From contig CAKTWD010000084.1 in NCBI GenBank assembly GCA_934630485.1, positions 1-7,002 of the forward strand: 7,002 nucleotides of DNA, in the 5' to 3' direction. Positions within the stretch are counted from its first letter, which is position 1. The number at the start of each line of letters is the position of its first letter. Below, piece by piece: positions 1 to 5,657 of the stretch. The position numbers were made by a program, and so were the translations under genes. The notes below the pieces were generated by a model, which was not told where the DNA came from, made no database searches, and saw only the letters and a list, made by a program, of their open reading frames with translations. This DNA comes from an uncultured Eggerthellaceae bacterium. GTDB lineage: Bacteria > Actinomycetota > Coriobacteriia > Coriobacteriales > Eggerthellaceae.

Positions 1-1993
1 GGGTGCCTGCCGTGACGATTTGATGATGCTGGGCGCTAACCCCACCATCACCCCGCCCATGTGGGCAACGCTCGCCACCGGCGCATATCCCATGACCCAT
101 GGCATCATGGACTACAACCTGTCTGCCGAAAATGACAAGGACGTCACGCTTGGTGCATTCAGCTCACGCTTCCTGAAGGCCGAGCCTCTGTGGAATGTCA
201 CTGCTCAGGAGGGTAAGAAGACCCTGGTCATGCACTGGCCCGGCGGTTCGTTCCCTCCGACCATCGACTCTGACAACCTGGTTACCATCGACGGCTCTTC
301 GCCCGGCGCTTGCTGCGCATGGTCCAGCGTCCGCGACCTTGACATGATGTACGTGGCTAGCACCAAGTGCCCCAAGCCCAACTATATGCCCATGGCCACC
401 ATCACCTCCGAGGTTGAGGGTGACGAGGAACTCAAGTTCCTGCACCCGCCCGTTCATGACGGCATCCCCGTATCTGCTCCGGGTTCTTCGCCCGAGGCCA
501 AGGAACGCATCAAGGAATACAAGAAGTGGTACAAGGAGTTCATCGACGTCGAGGGTTATCAGCCCAGCGACAGCTTCGTTGTTGACAACGTCATCTACGA
601 AGAGCAGCAGGGTCTCATGTGGCACCTTGCCGACTTCCCCACGGGCGTCAGCGTGTCCCCGGTTATGCCGACCAACGGTTGGGAATTCGAGATTCCGGCC
701 GACGCCAAGGAATTCCTGATCATCACCTTCTATGGCAAGGTCATGCGCCCGGCCCTTATCCTGAAGGGCGAGTCCGGCGCTTACGATACCGTCGCCATCT
801 ACAAGGACAAGCAGACGGCCGAGCCGCTGGCTACCCTGACCGAGGCTGCCGGCCTGGTTGGCGTCTACGACGAGGTTCCCTCCAAGGAAGGCCCCGAGCC
901 CGTATACCGCAACATGCGCCTGCTCAAGATCGCCGAGGACGGCTCTTATGTTCGCATCTGGGCTTCTCGCGGCATGAGCTGCACCGACGATTCCGTCTGG
1001 TTCCCCAAGGAGAACTTCAAGACCATCGTGGATCGCTTCGGACCTCCGCAGCCCACCAGCCAGATGTCCGGCAACGACGCCGACCTCATCCTGAAGTGCA
1101 ACAACGAGCAGTGGATCAAGGCCGCTGAGTGGCAGTCCAACGTCATTCACTACTTCATTGAAGAGCAGGGCACGGAAGTCGTCTTCAGCCACTTCCACAA
1201 CGTCGACCTTCAGAGCCACAACTACATGAAGTACATGAAGAACCGCGACACCAGCCGTTACGACGAGTCCGAGGTCGTGAAGTTCGCCGAGGCCACCTAC
1301 AAGGTCACCGACGATTATCTGGGTTCTTTCATGCACCTGCTGGACGAGGGTTGGACCATCGCCATCTTCTCCGATCACGCTCTGATCAGCGCCGAGGAAG
1401 AAGCCGTGGCCATGGGCGACAACACCGGCGTTTCCATCGAGCCGCTTCACAAGTTCGGTTACACCGTTCTTAAGAAGGACGAGAACGGCAACGAGCTGCC
1501 CGAGGTCGATTGGGAGAAGAGCAAGGCCATCATGACCCGCTCCAACTCGATCTACATCAACTTGAAGGGCCGCGATCCGCACGGCATCGTCGATCCTGCC
1601 GACAAGTACGAGCTGGAAGAGCAGATCATCACCGACCTGTACAGTTACAAGCACCCGAAGACGGGCAAGCGCATCTTCGATCTGGCGCTTCACAACAAGG
1701 ACGCTGTTTTGATCGGCCTTGGCGGCCCGATGGGTTCCGACATCGTGTTCGTGGTGAACGAGAATTACGCCGAGGATCATGGCGCCGGCCTGTCCACGGC
1801 ATGGGGCCACAACGACACTTCGCTTAGCCCGATCTTCTGCGCAGCCGGCCCCGGCATCAAGGAAGGCTACCGCACCCCGATGCACATCCGTGAGGTCGAC
1901 TTGGCGCCTACCGCCTCTGTCCTTCTGGGCGTCGACTTCCCGGCTCAGTGCGAGGGCTCGCCCGCGTACGACATCTTCACCGAGCGCGTCTAA
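1..1993 (+). CDS. Alkaline phosphatase family protein (type I phosphodiesterase/nucleotide pyrophosphatase-like), 5'-partial
   Basis: A metal-dependent hydrolase of the alkaline phosphatase superfamily, expected to cleave phosphate mono- or diesters; the substrate cannot be read from sequence. The frame is open to the left edge (first full codon at 2), so the N-terminus, including the first metal-binding Asp, is missing. Counting from the TTG at 20 as residue 1, PTITPPMWATLATGAYP (8-24) matches the nucleophile region, with Thr11 the likely nucleophile. Metal-ligand motifs follow: DLQSH (Asp396, His400), FSDHA (Asp452, His453), and DHGAG...AWGHND near the end (His597). The stretch between Thr11 and Asp396 is much longer than in typical nucleotide pyrophosphatases and probably holds an inserted cap domain. 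The TTG/ATG codons at 20-28 are unlikely starts because the conserved core is already under way there. The gene ends in tandem TAA codons and a strong terminator. Family call is sure; specific function is unknown. Confidence 0.9.
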   Translation, partial: GACRDDLMMLGANPTITPPMWATLATGAYPMTHGIMDYNLSAENDKDVTLGAFSSRFLKAEPLWNVTAQEGKKTLVMHWPGGSFPPTIDSDNLVTIDGSSPGACCAWSSVRDLDMMYVASTKCPKPNYMPMATITSEVEGDEELKFLHPPVHDGIPVSAPGSSPEAKERIKEYKKWYKEFIDVEGYQPSDSFVVDNVIYEEQQGLMWHLADFPTGVSVSPVMPTNGWEFEIPADAKEFLIITFYGKVMRPALILKGESGAYDTVAIYKDKQTAEPLATLTEAAGLVGVYDEVPSKEGPEPVYRNMRLLKIAEDGSYVRIWASRGMSCTDDSVWFPKENFKTIVDRFGPPQPTSQMSGNDADLILKCNNEQWIKAAEWQSNVIHYFIEEQGTEVVFSHFHNVDLQSHNYMKYMKNRDTSRYDESEVVKFAEATYKVTDDYLGSFMHLLDEGWTIAIFSDHALISAEEEAVAMGDNTGVSIEPLHKFGYTVLKKDENGNELPEVDWEKSKAIMTRSNSIYINLKGRDPHGIVDPADKYELEEQIITDLYSYKHPKTGKRIFDLALHNKDAVLIGLGGPMGSDIVFVVNENYAEDHGAGLSTAWGHNDTSLSPIFCAAGPGIKEGYRTPMHIREVDLAPTASVLLGVDFPAQCEGSPAYDIFTERV

Positions 1994-2018
1994 TAAATCA
2001 GCTTTAGTTAGCTCGTTT

Positions 2019-2056
2019 GAGACCCCTGTGGCGAAAGCGTCACAGGGGTCTTTCTC
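2019..2056 (+). terminator. Rho-independent terminator of the phosphatase gene
   Basis: A perfect 10-bp inverted repeat, GACCCCTGTG (2021-2030) and CACAGGGGTC (2041-2050), is extended inward by G·U, C-G and G-C pairs (2031-2033 with 2038-2040) to a four-base loop. It extends outward by an A-T and a G·U pair. The sequence TTTCTCGTCG follows, which is a short and impure T-run. It begins 25 nt after the stop codon, so it most likely ends the phosphatase transcript and separates it from the permease. Confidence 0.85.
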
Positions 2057-2155
2057 GTCGTTTGGTGCGAAGATGCAAGCATTTTCTGGCGGTAACGGAT
2101 TTTCGCGAGAAATAAAGCGAATTCACCGATTAATGGGGTGCCATAGGCAAACACG

Positions 2156-2175
2156 ATGACTGTCATTACGGTAAT
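2156..2175. promoter_or_regulatory. Operator-like double palindrome
   Basis: Two perfect 11-bp palindromes of the same design overlap by two bases: ATGAC-T-GTCAT (2156-2166) and ATTAC-G-GTAAT (2165-2175), with centres 9 bp apart. The whole 20-bp block is also an imperfect palindrome (14 of 20 positions agree with its reverse complement). A weaker third copy, ATTAC-A-GTTCA, lies at 2205-2215. The block sits where a -35 element would be for the TATAAG at 2186, which would suit an activator site or a repressor site. The cognate regulator is unknown. Confidence 0.4.
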
Positions 2176-2185
2176 TAATATTCCC

Positions 2186-2191
2186 TATAAG
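2186..2191 (+). promoter_or_regulatory. Candidate -10 hexamer of the permease promoter
   Basis: TATAAG matches five of six positions of the sigma-70/sigma-A -10 consensus, but no recognisable -35 element lies 16-18 bp upstream. That space is filled by the double palindrome. The combination resembles an activator-dependent promoter. The transcription start would be near 2198. Confidence 0.25.
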
Positions 2192-2220
2192 TGAATGATT
2201 CGGAATTACAGTTCACTGAC

Positions 2221-2280
2221 CAGCGGTTATCCAAAATGTCAAAGGGGATACAACTAAAAGTTCATACCCCAGATAACCTG
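2221..2280 (+). promoter_or_regulatory. Nested inverted repeat in the permease leader (possible structured RNA)
   Basis: The outer arms CAGCGGTTATC (2221-2231) and GATAACCTG (2272-2280) pair perfectly except for one bulged C. Inside them GGGG (2244-2247) pairs with CCCC (2267-2270). Then, across a 4x4 internal loop, AACT (2252-2255) pairs with AGTT (2259-2262) around an AAA loop. The right outer arm is also complementary to the permease ribosome binding site (2445-2454), so two exclusive folds can be drawn. I cannot match it to a known riboswitch class. Confidence 0.35.
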
Positions 2281-2292
2281 CCATCCCAACCG

Positions 2293-2320
2293 TTGATTCA
2301 CACATAAAGATGAAGACTAT
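2293..2320 (+). promoter_or_regulatory. Alternative weak promoter for the permease gene
   Basis: TTGATT (2293-2298) is a fair -35 element and is followed after 16 bp by GACTAT (2315-2320), a poor -10 element. If used, it would give a shorter leader lacking the 2221-2280 inverted repeat. Either or neither of the two candidate promoters may be real. Confidence 0.2.
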
Positions 2321-2354
2321 ATGGTGAAGCCACGGACGTTTGCAGCTGCCATTG

Positions 2355-2399
2355 AGCGCGTAGATCCTGACGGAGGGAGGCCAGAAGGATGTGCGCGCT
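2355..2399 (+). promoter_or_regulatory. Two-part hairpin exposing a Shine-Dalgarno sequence in its loop
   Basis: AGCGCG (2355-2360) pairs with CGCGCT (2394-2399). After a 3x3 internal loop, ATCCT (2364-2368) pairs with AGGAT (2386-2390). The apical loop carries GGAGGGAGG (2372-2380). No T-run follows, so it is not a terminator. The start codon of the nine-codon ORF at 2389 lies in the 3' arm, so folding would hide that start. Confidence 0.4.
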
Positions 2400-2418
2400 G
2401 GTAGCGAAACAAAACTGA
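2389..2418 (+). CDS. Possible nine-codon leader peptide
   Basis: ATG at 2389 opens the short frame MCALVAKQN, ending in TGA at 2416-2418, which is 34 nt before the permease start. It is preceded by GGGAGG (2375-2380) at an ideal 8-nt spacing, a textbook ribosome binding site with no other obvious user. The peptide resembles nothing I recognise. Ribosomes on it would open the hairpin at 2355-2399 and could affect folding around the permease start. The alternative is that a purine-rich loop happens to precede an ATG. Confidence 0.25.
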   Translation: MCALVAKQN

Positions 2419-2439
2419 AGGATTGTAAGAGCTACAAAG

Positions 2440-2450
2440 AAAGGGGAGGG
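2440..2450 (+). promoter_or_regulatory. Ribosome binding site of the permease gene
   Basis: The purine run AAAGGGGAGGG ends two bases before the ATG at 2453. The best anti-SD match, GGAGG (2445-2449), is only 3 nt from the ATG, unusually close. Pairing through AAGGGG would give more normal spacing. No other in-frame start fits the hydrophilic N-terminus MDTKAKK, so this site fixes the start. Confidence 0.75.
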
Positions 2451-2452
2451 TT

Positions 2453-3889
2453 ATGGATACTAAAGCGAAGAAAATTTCGCCTATTCATTACCTGGTGGTC
2501 GCCGCATTCTGCTTAGGCGGTCAGTTCGTTCCCGGCTTCGCGGGCATCACGCCGCTTGGCATGGGCATTCTGGGCTGCTTCGTCGGCGCAGTTTACGGCT
2601 GGATCACCATCGACATGCTTTGGCCGAGCATCGTCGCCATGTTCGGCTTGGGCATGACGTCTATCGGCTTCGACCGCGTCATTGCCGGTTCGTTCGGCAA
2701 CACCACTGTTATGGCCCTGATCCTGTGCATGGGCGTCATTGGCATCGCCATGACCACCGGCGCATTCAACTGGTTGGCCAGCAAGCTGCTTGGCAACAAG
2801 CTCATGCAGGGCAAGCCATGGGTAACCATCTGGGTCATTCTTTTCATCGCATTCCTGCTGGGTGCTAACAACCCCATCATCTTGATGATCATCTTCGGCG
2901 CATTCATTACCTCCATGCTGAATGCCTGCAAGGTTGCGAAGAACAGCAAGCTTGCCGTCTTCACTTACCTGGGCACTGCGTTTGCCCTCATGCTTGGCCA
3001 GATCCTGTTTCCGTTCATTTCCACGGGCCTGGTTTTCTACGGCGCATACATGAAGATGTTCGCCGCGTACCCCATGAACATGGTTGCGTACCTGCTGTGC
3101 ATGCTGGTTGTCGGCATCCTGATGATCACCTGCTGGGTGCTTGTCATGAAGTTCGTCATGCGCGTCGATGCAAAGCCTCTTGCCGAGTTCTGCAGCGACT
3201 GCGCCGAGCTCAAGGCAACGCGTTCTCAGAAGATCGCCCTTATCATGTTCGTCGGCTTCATTCTAGTCAACGTTCTGGCTGCTGTCGGCCCGCTTAAGCC
3301 TTACCTGAGCCTTCTTGGCTTGGCTGGCTTCTGCCTGCTTGGCACCGCCCTCATGCCGTTCCTTAAGGACGAGGAAGGCAACGCCATCGGCGGTATCGAG
3401 GAACTGCTTCACCTCTGCAACTGGGGTCAGGTCACCATGGTCGGCTTCATCATGCTGCTCTCGACCTATATGAGTGGTGCTGTTCCCGGCCTCGAGACTG
3501 GCATCCCCGCCGCCATGGCCATGCTGTTCGTGCCGTTCATGGGCATGTCTCCGTGGGTCTTCGTTGTCATCGCCCTTGTTCTGGCAGTTATCCTTACCAA
3601 CTTCGCTAACAACATGATCGTCGCTGTTATGGTCATGCCGCTGCTGGTCAACTACGCAACCAAGGTTGGCTTGGATCCCACCATGGTCGTCGTGATGCTC
3701 TTCATCATGGCTCAGTTCGCACTTGCCACGCCTGCTGCTTCGCCGGTTACGGCCGTCGCGATGACGCAAGAGCTGGCCGATCCTACCGAGATGACCAAGG
3801 CAGCTTGCAAGATCCTCCCGATCATGATGGTTCTTGGCCTTATCATCGGCCTGCCGGTTTGCGGCGTTATCTTCTCGCTTTTCGCTTAG
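2453..3889 (+). CDS. SLC13-like / ion transporter superfamily permease
   Basis: A 478-residue integral membrane protein, very hydrophobic throughout, with a short positively charged cytoplasmic start (MDTKAKK) and about eleven or more membrane segments. The halves look like a pseudo-repeat, as in the DASS/SLC13 fold: each has an Asn-rich hairpin motif, GANNPIILM (137-145) and TNFANNMIV (382-390), in the place of the SNT motifs that bind substrate and sodium in characterised members. ATPAASP (425-431) resembles a further conserved helix-break region. A hydrophilic stretch at about 237-260 (DAKPLAEFCSDCAELK) and another near 304-320 (KDEEGN onward) probably separate the halves. Known members of the superfamily carry dicarboxylates, sulfate, citrate or other anions; the substrate here cannot be read. 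It has its own long leader and is followed 127 bp later by GH3 genes, which hints at a carboxylate substrate. A different ion-transporter family (such as ArsB/NhaD-like) is the main alternative. Confidence 0.75.
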   Translation: MDTKAKKISPIHYLVVAAFCLGGQFVPGFAGITPLGMGILGCFVGAVYGWITIDMLWPSIVAMFGLGMTSIGFDRVIAGSFGNTTVMALILCMGVIGIAMTTGAFNWLASKLLGNKLMQGKPWVTIWVILFIAFLLGANNPIILMIIFGAFITSMLNACKVAKNSKLAVFTYLGTAFALMLGQILFPFISTGLVFYGAYMKMFAAYPMNMVAYLLCMLVVGILMITCWVLVMKFVMRVDAKPLAEFCSDCAELKATRSQKIALIMFVGFILVNVLAAVGPLKPYLSLLGLAGFCLLGTALMPFLKDEEGNAIGGIEELLHLCNWGQVTMVGFIMLLSTYMSGAVPGLETGIPAAMAMLFVPFMGMSPWVFVVIALVLAVILTNFANNMIVAVMVMPLLVNYATKVGLDPTMVVVMLFIMAQFALATPAASPVTAVAMTQELADPTEMTKAACKILPIMMVLGLIIGLPVCGVIFSLFA

Positions 3890-3897
3890 GTAACGGG

Positions 3898-3925
3898 TTG
3901 GGTTTAGCTTATCGGCCGTGATAAC
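3898..3925 (+). promoter_or_regulatory. Weak candidate promoter for the GH3 genes
   Basis: TTGGGT (3898-3903) and GATAAC (3920-3925) are separated by 16 bp, a poor but possible sigma-A pair. It is the best match I find between the permease stop and the hairpin. If real, the hairpin lies inside the 5' leader of the GH3 mRNA. Confidence 0.2.
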
Positions 3926-3963
3926 CTTTATGGCATTGCTCATTGAGCTTTGTCAGGAATAGC

Positions 3964-4005
3964 GGGCTCGGACATTGCTGGGAGGCGGTGTCCGAGCCTT
4001 GTTTT
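3964..4005 (+). terminator. Terminator-like hairpin immediately upstream of the first GH3 gene
   Basis: A perfect 10-bp inverted repeat, GGCTCGGACA (3965-3974) and TGTCCGAGCC (3989-3998), with a 14-nt loop, is followed by TTGTTTT (3999-4005). A G·U pair extends the base. By form it is a Rho-independent terminator and may end the permease transcript, whose stop codon is 75 nt upstream. It ends 11 nt before the GH3 start, leaving no room for a promoter after it. The GH3 genes must therefore be transcribed through it, which makes read-through or attenuation likely. Confidence 0.65.
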
Positions 4006-4007
4006 AC

Positions 4008-4012
4008 AGGAG
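4008..4012 (+). promoter_or_regulatory. Ribosome binding site deciding the GH3-1 start
   Basis: AGGAG lies 4 nt before ATG 4017 and directly after the T-run of the hairpin. A longer reading from TTG 3975 would place the first 14 codons inside the hairpin and lacks comparable support, so ATG 4017 is preferred. Confidence 0.75.
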
Positions 4013-4016
4013 AAAC

Positions 4017-5636
4017 ATGGATACGAAAAAGTACATACCCGAACGCGTGAAAGAGGATCTGGGAAGTTATTTCGTCAAGGGCTTCGACGACCTGTACGCG
4101 CATGGCGCGAAGGTGCAGGACGAAGTTCTCGACGAGATAATCAAGATCGTCGCGGACAGCGCCTATGCGCACGACCACGGCTTCGCGGGCGTGTCCAGCA
4201 AGGAAGAGTTCCTTGCCAAGGTGCCTGTTTCTGAATACGCCGACTACGTCGATTACGTGGCGCGCGACATGGAAGGTGAAGGCAACCAGCTTTCATCGCT
4301 TCCCACCGATCATTACTTGATGTCCACGGGGCGAGGCGGTTTCGCTGGCAAGTACTACATCGAGACGCGTGTTGGTGCTATCGCTCGTCAGACGTCCATC
4401 GACTTGTACCAAATGGGCATCGTGCACAACGAGCCCGTGCTGCGCGAGCCCGGATTCAAAACCATGCCGGTTGTTAACCCCACATCCATCCCCGTTGCCC
4501 ATAACGGCAAAGAGGTGCGCCGCACGTCAAGCCAGGCTGGTAAGGCATTGTGGGAAAACGGCGGTGACGTTTTCATCTTCCCGTACGAGTTCCTTGAAGC
4601 GCAGATGAGCGAAACCGATCGCAATTATATGTATGCGTTGTACGCTCTTGCCGAGAAGAATCTGGTTCAAACGAATTGCAACAACCTTGACGCCTTCGGC
4701 GACTTCCTTGACAGCATCGAGGCGAACGCTGCTCAGATGATCGAGGACATCCGTACCGGTCACTTCTCAGTGGACATTGCCGATGAAGATCGCGCTTTGC
4801 TTGAGGGCATGTTCCAGCCGAACCCTGCGCGCGCCGATGAGCTTGCGGCGTTGCTCAAGGAGACGGGTAAGTTCGACTTTGATGAAGTGTGGCCGCGTTT
4901 TCGCCTGGCTACGGGTTGGATCGGCGGCAGCGTCGGCTGCTTCAGTCGCGATGTGATGGACCGCCTGCCCAGCCGTATGCGCTACTACAACACGCCTTAC
5001 GGCTGCACTGAAATCATGATCGCTGCAACCAGCGATCCTGGTTCCGACGTCGGGCCGCTCAACGTGTTCGGTGGCTTCTTCGAGTTTTTGCCGCTTGACG
5101 GCGGTGACCCTGTTGAAATGCGCGACCTGCAGGTTGGCAAGCTGTACGAGGTGCTGGTCACCACGTACTCGGGTCTGTGTCGCTACAACTTGCACGACAT
5201 CATCCGCGTCGATAGCTTCAGGGGAGAAACGGCGTGCATCGAGTTCAGGGGCCGCGCCGCCGAGGTCATCAAGGTGAACGACACGTCGCTTTACGGCTTC
5301 GAGTTCTGCGACCTGGTTTTGGGCGTGCTTGATTCCGAAGACGCCATCGCTTCGGTGTTCCAGGCGTTCGTCGAAAACGGCGCGCAGGGCGAAGAGCTTT
5401 CCGTTGTCGTTGAGTTCTATCGCGAGCCGACCGACCGTGTTGCGTTCGCTGCTAAGCTGAAGGCCGCTATGGAGCAGGCAGGTGTCGCGCCCGGCAGGGT
5501 TTACGTCGTTCGAAAGGGCTACAGGCGCAACCTGTACCTGTCGCTTATGCAGCTTGGTCTTATTGTCCAGTCCATGAAGCTGCCGGTTGTTGCCGCGAAA
5601 CTTCCCGATGAAGCAGAAACAGAAGCTGTTCTTTAG
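4017..5636 (+). CDS. GH3 family protein (acyl-adenylate/amidosynthetase-like) with atypical ATP loop
   Basis: A 539-residue cytosolic protein with no signal peptide or membrane segment, about the usual length for a GH3 protein. Plant GH3 enzymes adenylate a carboxylic acid and pass it to an amino acid. Motifs in order: a P-loop region at 103-112 (STGRGGFAGK), FEVWPRF-like VWPRF (291-295), YGCTE (328-332, the ANL YGxTE/SSE motif), and SGLCRYNLHD (385-394), the ribose-contacting RYxxxD motif. FRGRAAEVIKVND then leads into the C-terminal domain, which ends near LPDEAETEAVL. The P-loop departs from the usual S/T-S/T-G-T-S/T-G: the two Thr/Ser positions read Arg106 and Gly107 and there is one extra residue. 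The rest of the active site looks intact, so loss of activity is possible but not shown. It is paralogous to the next gene (DIRxGxxSVD, PNPxRADxL and VTTYSGLxRYN are shared). The substrate is unknown. Confidence 0.88.
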   Translation: MDTKKYIPERVKEDLGSYFVKGFDDLYAHGAKVQDEVLDEIIKIVADSAYAHDHGFAGVSSKEEFLAKVPVSEYADYVDYVARDMEGEGNQLSSLPTDHYLMSTGRGGFAGKYYIETRVGAIARQTSIDLYQMGIVHNEPVLREPGFKTMPVVNPTSIPVAHNGKEVRRTSSQAGKALWENGGDVFIFPYEFLEAQMSETDRNYMYALYALAEKNLVQTNCNNLDAFGDFLDSIEANAAQMIEDIRTGHFSVDIADEDRALLEGMFQPNPARADELAALLKETGKFDFDEVWPRFRLATGWIGGSVGCFSRDVMDRLPSRMRYYNTPYGCTEIMIAATSDPGSDVGPLNVFGGFFEFLPLDGGDPVEMRDLQVGKLYEVLVTTYSGLCRYNLHDIIRVDSFRGETACIEFRGRAAEVIKVNDTSLYGFEFCDLVLGVLDSEDAIASVFQAFVENGAQGEELSVVVEFYREPTDRVAFAAKLKAAMEQAGVAPGRVYVVRKGYRRNLYLSLMQLGLIVQSMKLPVVAAKLPDEAETEAVL

Positions 5637-5657
5637 CCGCTGGAGAGAGGGGTCGCG

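Larger units (their letters stand above)
2057..2452 (+). other. Long intergenic/leader region upstream of the permease gene
   Basis: About 400 nt without a convincing long gene on either strand. The first half is clearly richer in A and T than the flanking coding DNA. It holds an operator-like double palindrome (2156-2175), a -10-like TATAAG (2186-2191), an inverted repeat AGTGAA/TTCACT (2190-2195 and 2212-2217), a nested inverted repeat (2221-2280), a second promoter-like pair (TTGATT at 2293), a two-part hairpin (2355-2399), a short SD-led ORF (2389-2418), and a GTAGC/GCTAC repeat (2401-2405 and 2431-2435) next to the permease ribosome binding site. If transcription starts near 2198, the permease mRNA has a 5' leader of about 255 nt, long enough for RNA-based control. 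Confidence 0.6.

Noticed and set aside
164..1885. Long open frame on the minus strand (573 codons) opposite the phosphatase
   Set aside because: It mirrors the phosphatase codons. The GC-rich third positions suppress antisense stops, the translation has low-complexity hydrophobic and charged runs without family motifs, and the sense frame has clear catalytic motifs.
2342..2349. Palindrome GCAGCTGC
   Set aside because: A single 8-bp palindrome without a partner or clear position relative to a promoter is expected by chance.
2308..2352. Resemblance of GAAGCCACGGAC and GCAGCTGCC to parts of the c-di-GMP-I and cobalamin riboswitch cores
   Set aside because: Only short fragments match. The c-di-GMP-I GCAAACC element and tetraloop receptor, and the B12 box, are not found in the right order. 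A covariance-model search would settle it.
2321..2404. 27-codon plus-strand frame starting at ATG 2321 in the leader
   Set aside because: No SD before it, third-position base use unlike the neighbouring genes, and it overlaps the better-supported nine-codon ORF and the hairpin.
3263..3943. Minus-strand frame (226 codons) rich in His, Asp and Arg
   Set aside because: Its composition is what the reverse reading of a membrane protein's hydrophobic codons gives; no domain and no convincing ribosome site.
3975..4016. TTG at 3975 as start of GH3-1
   Set aside because: It would put 14 codons through the hairpin, while ATG 4017 has AGGAG at close spacing and gives a usual GH3 length.
2453..4024. 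Shared ATGGATAC at the starts of the permease and GH3-1 genes
   Set aside because: The match is short and the surrounding sequence differs; A-rich early codons are common, so there is no need for a shared origin.
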